Assembly: GCA_032209605.1 (NCBI GenBank)
Contig: JASFXZ010000079.1
Span: 675,779-739,778 of the forward strand
From: Mactromeris polynyma
Taxonomy: Eukaryota > Mollusca > Bivalvia > Venerida > Mactridae
DNA length: 64,000 nucleotides
Direction of reading: 5' to 3'
Positions 48,469-58,120 of this stretch are shown here, in pieces (positions within the stretch are counted from its first letter, which is position 1; the number at the start of each line of letters is the position of its first letter). Both the position numbers and the translations under genes were made by a program. The notes under the pieces were generated by a model. That model ran no database searches, was not told the DNA's origin, and saw nothing but the letters and a program-made list of their open reading frames with translations.

Positions 48469-48575
48469 CTACCCGTAATGACGCGTGCTCGCTTAACGAG
48501 GTGAGAAGCCGCTGTAGCGGGTGATTAGATAAGGTGATAAGAGTTTTACAAAGATATGCAATTTGCCTACAATAA

Positions 48576-48651
48576 TTTGACAGAGAAATGAAGGTCTATT
48601 ATGTGACACAAGTGTTTAAGCAAGGTATTAACATCAAAACGAGGCGTATTG
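48576..48651 (+). repeat. 76-bp direct duplication, left copy
   Basis: TTTGACAGAGAAATGAAGGT through ACATCAAAACGAGGCGTATT. Repeated at 49995-50071 with about three differences, both inside the outer foldback element. Confidence 0.85.
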
Positions 48652-49331
48652 ACTACACACTCGAATTTATAAACACAAAATCGCAATTTAATTATAATTA
48701 TTAATATATATATATTCTCTTTTATCACCAATTTTGATTAGAGTAATAAAGGGGGGAACAAATTTTATAGAATTTGGAAACACGATGTTCTCATTAATAT
48801 CAGACTTGATGTTCTCATTAATATCAGACTTATCATTTGATATAACAACTACGTAATGACTGACTATATTTTTAAATTTCAAGTGTGTGAAATTGAAGTG
48901 TTTGACATACTTTTTTGGCAAGAAAACTGATATAAAATTATAAAATATAACTTATATCAATTGGTTTCTACTTTTCTCCAAAGTTTAATAAACATGCTTT
49001 GCTTATATTCTCTCTGTAACATCATAAAGTTGTGTCTATTTATATTGACTATTTTCTCTGTTGCTCTTGTAATCTCACTGATATTATACAATATGCCTTG
49101 TTGTATTCATTACTACTGTAAGATTTTCATACTCATGCTTTCATGTATACATGAACTGAGCTTAGTCAAAGTTTACAAGTTTACAAGTTTATTTTACTAA
49201 GTTTAGTTCATGTATAAACTTGTAAAATAAAAAATATTAGCCTAGGTGTGACAATTCAATCAATTAATGTTAACGCACTTCGAATGGTGCGATAATTAAA
49301 TTAGTCGATAGATATGCACATTTGATTTAAT

Positions 49332-49358
49332 CAACACCTATTATATTAATAGGTGTTG
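49332..49358. repeat. 12-bp perfect hairpin
   Basis: CAACACCTATTA, TAT, TAATAGGTGTTG. A longer imperfect hairpin (TACATGAACTGAGCTTAGT and its near-complement) lies at 49147-49213. Confidence 0.8.
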
Positions 49359-49531
49359 TATAAACTGATCAGTTGCGTATATTGCTATTTATTTTTGTCC
49401 TGTTCTGTGTCGTGCAAAGTCGTAATGTAAATTATGATAATTTTATAAATCGAGTAATAACAATAATGAATACTTACTATAGCTAGGAGGTTGTCCACTA
49501 AGATAGTAAAATATTGTTTTTGATTTCTTAC

Positions 49532-49975
49532 AAAATAAAGAAGTTAAGGGGGTGGCCGTGTTTTCCATTTTGGCCGTAATTTTGATAATAAAACGGTCAT
49601 ATTTTAGACAATTTTTTATAATCTTCTATTTCAAATAATTTCAATTTAAAACTTGTTTAAGAAAGCTACGATGGTGTCCTCTAATATGCAAAAAGAATGT
49701 TTGAGATATCTTAAAAAATAAAGAAGTTAAGAGGGGTGGCCGTGTTTTCCATTTTGGCCGTATTTTCTTTCAAAAAACAGTCAGACTTTTAGACCAAAAT
49801 TTTATAAACTTCTAATTCAAATAATTTCAATTTAAAACTTGTTTAGGAAAGCTACGAGGGTGCCCTCTAATATGCAAAAAAAAAGATATCTTAAAGAATG
49901 AAGAAGTTAAGGTGGGTGGCCGCGTTTTCCTTCCTTTTTGGCCGCAATTTACGACTTGGCCGCGTTTGAAACCTC
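49532..49975 (+). repeat. 183-bp tandem repeat, about 2.4 copies
   Basis: AAGAAGTTAAG + GGTGGCCGTGTTTTCC starts units near 49538, 49721 and 49901. The unit also contains AATTTCAATTTAAAACTTG and CCTCTAATATGCAAAAA. Confidence 0.88.
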
Positions 49976-49994
49976 GCCTGAAATTGAATTCATT

Positions 49995-50071
49995 ATTTGA
50001 CAGAGAAATGAAGGTCTATATATGTGACACAAGTGTTTAAGCAAGGTATTAACATCAAAACGATGCGTATT
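49995..50071 (+). repeat. 76-bp direct duplication, right copy
   Basis: See the left copy at 48576-48651. Confidence 0.85.
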
Positions 50072-50199
50072 TTTTTGTGTATATATGTAAGTATTCATTT
50101 TGGAATGTAAATAAACTTAAAAAATTAAACTTAAACAACGTGTTTGTCAACATTTTCCAGGTAACAAATGTGATAATTGTCCAATTAAAAACATATTCG

Positions 50200-50374
50200 A
50201 GGGGTTGAAAAGTCTTGGTTTATTAGGGGTTGAAAAGTCTTGATTTTAACAGGGGTTGAAAAGTCTTAGGCTAATTAGGGGTTGAAAATGACAGTGGGGT
50301 TGAAAAGTCTTGGATATTTTACATTAGGGGTTGAAAAGTCTTGGGGTTGAAAAGTCTTGGGGTTGAAAAGTCTC
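50200..50374 (-). repeat. Right arm of outer foldback: GGGGTTGAAAAGTC repeats
   Basis: Eight words in inverted orientation relative to 47352-47587, one truncated (GGGGTTGAAAATG). Confidence 0.93.
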
Positions 50375-50611
50375 GATACCATTTGAACTTAGGAATTTAC
50401 TCCTACCTCCCGGTAACCTGAATATGACTTTAAGCTACCGGGGATAACTTGAGGCGTGGGTTACTTGTGAAGTCCATTTGCTGCCACAGACGTATATAAT
50501 ATATAAGTTGCCATAAAACAAAAGATTTTAAACGAATATACTCCGCCCGATTAAGTTGATATTGTTTTCATCGGGTTTGACGCAGTTTTTCAACAATTAT
50601 TTTGTCATATA

Positions 50612-50971
50612 CGGCGGCCAGTCGACTTTACCAGTTTTCCGGAGTTAATTATCAAACGGTATTAACGTATTATTGTTCCAGCAACTTACAACTTACTATA
50701 GAAGAACAGAACCTGCCCAATCCGGGAAATGAACCCAGATCTGCCGGATGACAGTCTAGCCTTCTACAGTAAAACCTCAATAATAAGACCACTATTGGGA
50801 CCCATGAAAACTGGTATTGTTATTGAGTTGATCTTAATATCGAGGTTGAATAAAAGAGTAAAACAGTGAAAATGGACTTAACAATGGTGGTTGCAATATT
50901 GAGGTGGTCTTATTGTTGATGTCGTCTTTTGTGAGGTTTTTTATTGTACCAACCAAGCTAACCGGGCGGGC
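50612..50971 (-). mobile_element. tRNA-derived SINE, copy 2, split by a MITE
   Basis: 50612-50766 matches the body and most of the head of copy 1 (CGGCGGCCAG, TTAATTATCAAAC, GATCTGCCGG, GACAGTCTAG). The remaining head CCAACCAAGCTAACCGGGC resumes at 50949 after a 180-bp family B MITE. Confidence 0.75.
50767..50946 (+). mobile_element. MITE family B, complete copy inside the SINE
   Basis: Starts CAGTAAAACCTCAATAATAA, ends with inverted GTGAGGTTTTTTATTG, and has TA at both sides (50765-50766, 50947-50948). Removing it with one TA restores SINE continuity. Confidence 0.88.
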
Positions 50972-51548
50972 TGTTTATGATATGAAATGTGTTATATTTC
51001 AGATAAAGGTTTAAATCTACCATAAAGGAACCTTAAAGCAGCATGTGCAAAATGGCAACACCCACGGAAGATAGCTAGTTTTGGAAAATTGCGCTCTAAA
51101 GTGATATAATGTATAAAAAGTGTGCTTGTGAAAATGTGTTCTTATGTGTCCATTTTGTGATTTTAATTCGTATTCTTGGAATAAAACATCAAATCGGTAA
51201 GTCTGATATAATAATCATTCTGCAATTAACCGTTTCTGTACGCTCTAAATTACACTCCACGTCCTGCATGATCCGGTCACTGTGAACATTATAGAAAGCG
51301 TCTTGACTTTACAACTGTCATGTTTATTCATTCGAGAATTCATAAACAAAAACCCAAATATTGCCTCCGTTTCTTTCTGAGATACAAGTGTTCCTTCCTT
51401 ATATAGCGAATTATATATGAATGTTAAACATTGTAACAACTTACTTGTATTTTGCATTATTATGAAATATATTAAAACCTTAAACTTAGTAACCATGGTA
51501 ACCGTCTTTTAATTAACACACAATTAGAAAAACAACTATTTTTGTATT

Positions 51549-51605
51549 TTGGGCCGGAGGCCTTGTATTGCAAATAAAACACTATTGTATTGTATTGTAT
51601 TGTAC
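51549..51605 (+). repeat. Possible LINE 3' tail ending in (TATTG)n
   Basis: GGGCCGGAGGCCTTGTATTG, AAATAAA, then repeated TATTG pentamers, as at 3' ends of several invertebrate non-LTR elements. No coding part is attached. Confidence 0.4.
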
Positions 51606-51665
51606 GTTGTAAAGTCAGGTCTGCTTCTGTCAAGTTGTGATAAATGTAGTTTTAAATCGCAGCTA

Positions 51666-51842
51666 CAGTCGGACCTTGTTCATTCGAATTAATCGGGTCC
51701 GAATTTTATTTCGAATAATACATGTCTTCGAAAATCTCATTTCAATTTGACGTTTCTAAGAAAAAACATTTGGACCTGATATTTATTTCTGATGATACCA
51801 AGTATCTGGATTGAAGGTTGTCGAATAAACGAGGTCAGACGG
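51666..51842. mobile_element. MITE family C (pogo/Tigger-like), copy 2
   Basis: 177 bp between TA dinucleotides (51664-51665, 51843-51844). Begins CAGTCGGACCTTGTTCATT and shares the whole interior with 8640-8817. Copy B of the duplication shows the uninterrupted site. Confidence 0.88.
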
Positions 51843-52124
51843 TATTATGCATAATTATATGGTTAAATTTGCTTACTGTAATACCCTTAAAGATGCATCA
51901 ACATCCTTTGTGATAATTACACTGGCAATGCAAACGTTGTATTGATCTAGGGGGAGAAGTAGGTAAGTATATGTATGTATAAATAAAACACTTTTGTAAT
52001 TTTGGATGAGGTGGTAAAATGATGCCTGCATTTAATTAAATATTACGGTTTAGAATTTGCAAACATTGTCTCGTTGCAATTCTATGAAAATCGCACATCA
52101 ATGTCGCGTAAATTATAACCTTAT

Positions 52125-52353
52125 AGTGTCATCCCTATTTATAGGGCATGCCATTTCTGACTTTAGAGACACATTTATTTCCCGATTCCTATCCTTTAAT
52201 GTCAGGCACCAGACAGGTAGGCAAACGGTTACCATTATTTAACTAGCTGACGTCTCACCAACCGGCCATATCAGAACCGACCCCTAGCGGGATTCGAACC
52301 TTTGACCTCCCGCTCCCATAGCCGATACCTTAACCACTCCACCACGTGGGACG
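52125..52353 (-). mobile_element. tRNA-derived SINE of a second family
   Basis: The minus-strand head has TGGTGGAGTGGTTAAGG (box A, tRNA-Ser/Leu-like) and GGTTCGAATCC (perfect box B) with a paired T-arm. The body runs to about CCTATAAATAGGG. It is absent from copy B of the local duplication, which supports an insertion; the exact 3' end is approximate. Confidence 0.7.
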
Positions 52354-52450
52354 GTGATGGAGACCTTTGAATATAGGTCTCGTATATATATATAATTAAA
52401 AAGAAAAGCACCTTGAAGTTTCACATTTCCTAAAGAAGGAGACTATTTGT

Positions 52451-52860
52451 GTACGTTGTAAAGTCATGCCTGAAACTGTCTGGTTGTTATATATTACAGC
52501 TATTATACATTATTTTACTGGTGAATTAGCTTCCTGTGATACCACGAGAGATGCTAAACATTCATTCTTTGCGGTAAATACGGTGGTAATGCAAATAGTG
52601 CATTGATCTGAGGCGGACAGTGAGGCGGAAAATAGGTCGGTATTGGTATGTATATGTTTGTATATGTATGTATACGTAGGTATGTATATTTAAAATGTTT
52701 GTATGTTTGACCTATTGGCAAAATGATGCCAGCATTTTAAAATTAAATATAACGGTCCAGAATTTACGAACATGGTGTCGTTGCAATTTTATGGAACTTG
52801 CACAGTCGCGAAAATACCTTTAAATAAATGTCTCATATATAGGTAAAACAGAAAATCACT
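52451..52860 (+). repeat. Diverged tandem duplication, copy B
   Basis: Parallel to copy A from GTACGTTGTAAAGTCATGCC to about TAAGAAGACAC, without the MITE and SINE. Contains a TATGTATA-type simple stretch at 52640-52690. Confidence 0.7.
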
Positions 52861-54146
52861 TTTTAAGAAGACACTTAAATTGTAAAAATGAATACGCAAT
52901 GAACATGATATATCATCACGATATCTTCTTGACATGTTTTAGATTGTCACTGGTGTATTAAAGATGATGTCCGTCTTGTTGATGTGTAACTAGGGAACTT
53001 GTCGTGAAGGAGGGAGTTGTGTCTTACCAGAAGGCATGGCTTAAATATGGCATTGAATAATCTACTACCTGTTCAAAGTAATTTAGACTTAATGATTCAT
53101 TGTAACTAATCCGTTTGTTTTGCATGTTCTAACTTTCACGTCCCATGCTTGTGTTTTATTCTCGGTCACCTTGTTGTGATTACGATTATATTATAAATAT
53201 TTTTGTATATGTACCAATTATAGTTAAGCTCATAGAAACCAATAGTGTCCACTAATTCTTTGCAAACGTTTATTTAATAATAACAGGATTTGAGGTTAAA
53301 CGAATTGAAAACTATAACTTTAATTTCTGTATGGTTGAGTGATCTAAATAAGGAAATAATTGGTATGTGTATAGAGAATAGTAAACGCAAGATGTTGCTT
53401 TCCATTGTTACGTGTTGCTATGCATTATATTAACTGAATGTTGCGCGCATGCGCACAATGTGGAAACAGCAGTGTGAATATCTAAACTAGGTTTAATATT
53501 TGTCATTGGCAACAAATACAAAATCATAAATAAAAATTGATATCAATAATCGATGTATAAATACGGACTCAATAACACATAAAATATAGGTTTTTAAAGA
53601 TACCAATACTTATGTGATGAAATGCGTAATATATTGATAAGAATAATACCAAATCAATAGCGGAAAACAAATATAATAACATGTCACATGCGTACAATAC
53701 CATACTAACTATAAAGCCTATAAAATAGCCAAAATAATGTTTGACTATTTTTATTTTGTTAACATGTAAACCTTCTTAAACCACGTGACGACCAAAAGTA
53801 TTTGTTTTAGCGCTTTACCGTCCTACGGACGCACAATTGCTGCCATCGTATATAAATGAATGATTGATGTATGTGACATAATTGTTTCAGAGTCGTTATA
53901 CAACCCAGAAAGCTTAAACCCACGACCGTAATTTTCATGTTACACTCGTTCAAAAAGTAAACTACTTGACAAACCGACACATTTGCACATTGATACCTGG
54001 TACTGAGCTACCCGTGATATTTGTCATAATTCATCAAGACATAACGAATGTGAAATGTTTTAGAATTTTCATTTGTGGATAAGTTGTGCACTAAGATTTT
54101 AGTGACTTCTTCGGTGTAATCAATATTGAGTATTTATTCAAGTTTG
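52861..54146. other. Gene-free AT-rich stretch
   Basis: No coding or repeat structure seen. Confidence 0.35.
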
Positions 54147-54236
54147 ACATGTGACGTCATTATATACCGACAGTAAGCAATATTTGCCGTGCATTGCAAT
54201 ATGAAAACGAAGTGACCATATGGAGTAAATAAAACA
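54147..54236 (-). mobile_element. MITE family A, internal fragment
   Basis: ACATGTGACGTCA, GACAGTAAGCAATATTTGCC, and ATATGAAAACGAAGTGACC then GGAGTAAAT match the centre and inner right arm of copy 1 in inverted orientation. Terminal TATATGAG ends are missing. Confidence 0.7.
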
Positions 54237-55010
54237 AAACTTATATTTGTATTTTCACATGAGTGACGATGCTTGTTATTCGTAATATATCTGGTTAGGA
54301 ATACCATTCTGGCTAAAATAACGAAGTTCATTTGCATGTTTGCTTGATCACGTCGACGGAAACGTTGCCGTATTTATTGTACGAATGTGACATAGTGTTA
54401 AGTCGTCAAATGAAGTTATAACAGTTTATGGAAGTTTTTTGGAGTCAGAATGAATTTGTGCTGTTTTTCCAGTACTATTTATTAATTGTCAGGGTTAATG
54501 ATTGTATGAGCTTTTATTTGGTAAATATAATGTGTTGCTGAAGAGTTCCAACTGATTATGAATTTAGTCGAAAGCGGGACGAGACATGCGTTTCTATTTT
54601 GATTTGACTGCACATGGGCATAATGTTTTGCACGATAGCTTTTCTCGTATTAAGTTTGAATCGAAGAAGACATAGTCTGGTAATGTCAACTGGTCGTTGT
54701 TTCGTGAAGCTAATTTCATGTAATGTGGTGCTTATACAAATATAGAAATACTAGATCCGTATTGTATGCATAGTTTCATCCAAAACGTATGAATTACAAT
54801 TAAGGAAATAAAGTTACATAACTCAACAGTTCTGCATAGTTTTCGAGAGATAAAAAGCTTGGATCCCGATCCGAGAGTCGAGAGTACAAATTCCTCCTTG
54901 GTTTAGTTGAACCGGCACGAGCTTAACAACCCCTGTGTAAGGTGGGAGTACTATCTGGTAACCCAGTCATGAAACTTGGAAAATAAGTTAACGGTTTACT
55001 TGTTTATTCA
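54237..55010. other. Gene-free stretch
   Basis: Nothing recognised. Confidence 0.3.
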
Positions 55011-55043
55011 TTACGAGGGCTGTCCATAAAGTAAGCGTACGCG
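55011..55043 (+). repeat. Solitary mariner-type terminal repeat
   Basis: TTACGAGGGCTGTCCATAAA followed by GTAAGCG, a good match to the ends of mariner-family elements (ACGAGGGCTGTCC-AAAAGTA). No transposase and no opposite end found in the following few kb. Confidence 0.55.
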
Positions 55044-55436
55044 ACTTAATATTTTAGAACCGCTAAGCGCGGGTTCTATTTTCGCACAAACGCGCATCCG
55101 TATCCGTTTTTATATTCGCATCCATACTGCGGTAGGAGAGTTTCCATTTCTATGTATTTTTGTATTTATACATGCGCAAATTTGCGTTTTGGCATCTTGT
55201 CTTTGCTTGTATATGTCCGCAAATGATGCGCATCCCTGAATAAATCGCGCAATGATTATGCGGAACGGATAAATGGAATCGACCCCTACTATTTTCACTT
55301 TTGGCAAATATCTGAACAAGCGAATGCGAAAAAAGAAACCGGACCTTAGTGTACATTGTGATATGAGCAAATTTGACACGTACATCCGAGTTTGCGTTCA
55401 GTATCAAGCGGTTTATATATTGGGACATAACCTTTT
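55044..55436. other. Stretch with recurring CGCAT/TGCG words, no gene
   Basis: Several GCGCAT, TTTGCG and CCGTATCCG words in 55080-55265. Overlapping minus-strand open frames lack domains. Confidence 0.3.
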
Positions 55437-55651
55437 ATATGAGCGCCGCTGTACGAGAAAACGTCACATGTGACGTCACCACGTACTGACAGTAACCAAT
55501 ATGTGCCCCCTAATATTGCAATCTGAAAACGAAGTGACCGTTTGGAGTAAATATTGTTTCCTGCTTGCAAATAGTGACATCACATGTTGCGTTTCCTTGA
55601 AATGACATCACTTACAGAAAGGGTTGTAAATCCCACAGCATCGCTCATATA
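55437..55651. mobile_element. MITE family A, copy 3 (one arm shortened)
   Basis: Ends TATATGAGCGCCGCTGTAC and the complement of TATATGAGCGATGCTGT. Centre shared with copy 1 in inverted orientation. The left arm lacks about 36 bp that the right arm keeps (the CCAACC..TTCTGTAAGTGA block). Confidence 0.8.
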
Positions 55652-56448
55652 TTGTTGCTGAGATTCCAGTGTTTGTATTATTCTTTCACTCTGCATGTTG
55701 AAACGAAAACAAAATTGCAAACTTCAACACAACGGAAATATGTACACAACGGAAATATGTACAATTCACGTTTCTACACGCGCCGACTACTGAAATACGA
55801 AATGCGATGTAGATCTTTGATATGATTTTGTATATGATAATACATGGTATATGTTATCTATCACATTTGTTATTGATTATCATGAAGTAGTTTCGTTTCA
55901 AGGGATATTGCTGTGAGGATTTCTAGCGATTTATCAGTTCATTAGTACATGGATTATCTCCCTGAGACCAGTATGCAGGTATACAACAAGGAATTCGAGG
56001 CTATTTTGTTTGGCGACTTAGTGGTTGCATGGTGGTTGATGGATGCTGGTGGATGTGAACAATGTCCACAATAAACGTTATATGGTAAAACCCATGTATA
56101 AGTTAATAATTGTACATGCTACACTAATTGATATCAATACTTGATAGTCTAAGGTCGATTTATGAGTCATGCATAATCAAATAGGCCTTAATTCTTACCT
56201 CATTTCTAGCCGAATCATCAGTATACGAATATATCTCATTATTTTGGTGTTCATGCAAACAATGGTTATTAAAATAAAGTGTAGTAAAGTACAGGGACAA
56301 TCTCATTACAACGAGGATGTTTAATGATCTGACCCTCGTACTGGCTACATCAGTATTTTATATAAGTATGATTTAATTTTACAAATAAATTAGTTTTCTG
56401 AACTCACTCCGTCGTTTGTTTCAAAGACATCTGTATTAAATGCCGTAA
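55652..56448. other. Gene-free stretch
   Basis: Nothing recognised. Confidence 0.3.
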
Positions 56449-56628
56449 GTACCGTAGGTCACTGTGATATGGGGAAAGAGCAAACAGCATAAATGGACTT
56501 GCTAACTGTGTTCTTAATATTTTGATGTGGTCTTATTATTTAAGTGGTCTTGGTCGAATCCCGGTAGCGCCATTGGCCGAATTTTCGTGTTTCTCAAAAC
56601 ATGACTTTATCGAAATGAGGTTTCACTG
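56449..56628 (+). mobile_element. MITE family B, diverged copy
   Basis: Interior GGGGAAAGAGCAAACAG, ATGGACTTGCTAACTGTGTT, TTGATGTGGTCTTATTATTT. The right end CGAAATGAGGTTTCACTG is followed by TA. The left end is degraded, so its boundary is approximate. Confidence 0.55.
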
Positions 56629-58120
56629 TAGTACATATATCACTGAAAACCAATGGTATACTTAATTCAGCAAATCGTTGTTCGATAAGATTACTGATCC
56701 TATCATAGTTGCCAATATTTATACTAATGACAACCTTCTCAGTGCAAAAAATACTATTCACGAATATTAAGATCTATATTCCAATTGTTAGTAGGAAAAT
56801 ATTCAGGTAATGGTGGTATAAGTGGTATAGAGCTGTGCAAATCTACTAATGGTATTATATCTACACAACTATCTATGTAGTTTGGTACATTTATATAAGT
56901 TTTTTTGAGTGGAAATGTCCCTTGTTCTTCGGGGTGAAAGTATTATATGTCAAGTTTAAAAGTCCAGACATCAACCAAGCAATTACGAAGGTATATCTAT
57001 AACAACTACAAAGTATAAGATTTTCTCCACCATTATCAATATACGTTTGAGTGTATACTTGGGCCGATGAAGAGTCTCAAGCTGGGTTTAGGCATGGTTA
57101 TTCAACTCATTGACTATGTATTTTGTTCACATGCAAGAGTTTAAATATTTATCCCGGAGTGATGTATGGGGTCAACTGCCTGTAAGTGGATCGCAAAGCG
57201 TTTGATATAATCAATCATAAAATATGAGACGTTTTTGTGTTAGTCTGTGGATATAGTGAATTGATGAAATCGAACATTAGGAGACCGTATGAACAAATCC
57301 TGAGATTTGTGCTTACAAATGATAGAAATAGATTTATAAATGTAACTGTCACTTCGACTCGTATGCATCTTGTTTGTCTTTGAGCACATTGCTATGTCAA
57401 GTTGTCTTTTCGCTTATTTTTGTCTTGAATTTCGTTTCGCTCAGACACAAAATAGTGTTTAGCTCAGACATTGTAATATTACCTTACCGTGGGGAGGCAC
57501 TGTCTTGTGTATGTGGCGTTCCCTGTAGTTACGTATTCTCTCTATTTTACCTCTGAGGTTCAAACAAAGTTTATATATTGACACATTGAAACACTTTATA
57601 TTATGCGTTGATCTATCCTGAATAGAGGCTTTATACGTGTATATGTGTTTATTAATCATTGCATGTATCAGATAATGATATATTGCCTTCCTCTGTGTGT
57701 TTCTGTGTGTTTTATTTATTTGGTTTGTTACGTTTAATATTTTGCTACTGCACTGTATTGTCTGGTATATATACTCGGTACATTTAAAAAAGCACATTTT
57801 GTGATGTGCCTTTTATTTTTTTTAGTGTGTTTTAAACTCATTTTAATATGAAAATAACCGTTTATTGAAAGAACATTTAGCGTTCTTCATTACGTAAAAT
57901 TAAACACTATCATGTAAAGTTCTTATCTCGCATCTCTGGGTTAGTGCATGGGATTTAAGCAATCTTACATTTTGCGTTGTTCAATGTATATTAAGCATAT
58001 GTTCTACTCTCCGTGTATGTGGATGTAATAAAGTTGTAATAACTTTAAGATCGAATGAGCAATGGTTAATCCATGGCAATGCTTATTACTTGTGTGTATC
58101 AATACACGGACCTCTATCAA
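56629..58120. other. Gene-free stretch before the satellite
   Basis: No gene. TGTATGTGGCGTTCCCTGTA at 57508-57527 resembles the GTACGTGGCGTTTCCTGTAA junction word of the 14-kb array. Confidence 0.3.

Larger units (their letters stand above)
47864..48473. mobile_element. Inner foldback-type element nested in the outer one
   Basis: Flanked by CGTAATGACG at 47854-47863 and 48474-48483 (9 or 10 bp). The arms begin GGACATTAGCCCCTAGGACA at the left and match the complement of the right end almost perfectly for about 130 bp; each is a tandem array of a roughly 32-bp unit (GGACATTTGCCCC + ATTCTGATATTGCACATGC). The centre of about 275 bp is AT-rich with no ORF. 610 bp in total. Confidence 0.85.
47344..50379. 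mobile_element. Outer foldback-type element with 9-bp target duplication
   Basis: The 9-bp direct repeat CATTTGAAC flanks it (47335-47343 and 50380-50388). Each end consists of tandem, irregularly spaced GACTTTTCAACCCC words, left arm in plus and right arm in minus orientation, so the ends can fold back. The total of 3036 bp includes an inserted second foldback element (47864-48473), a 76-bp direct duplication and a 183-bp tandem repeat. Arms of short tandem repeats plus 9-bp duplications are features of Drosophila FB elements and other MULE-related foldbacks. No transposase is seen; the longest frames have no domains. Confidence 0.8.
51602..52450 (+). repeat. Diverged tandem duplication, copy A (with two insertions)
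   Basis: GTACGTTGTAAAGTCAGGYCT, AAAATGATGCC.GCATTT, AATATTACGGTTTAGAATTT and TCGTTGCAATTCTATG correspond in order to copy B at 52451-52860. Copy A additionally holds a family C MITE and a SINE. Confidence 0.75.

Noticed and set aside
52262..52353. A functional tRNA-Ser/Leu gene
   Set aside because: The head continues into a SINE body and is absent from the paralogous copy B; acceptor ends do not close a clean cloverleaf.
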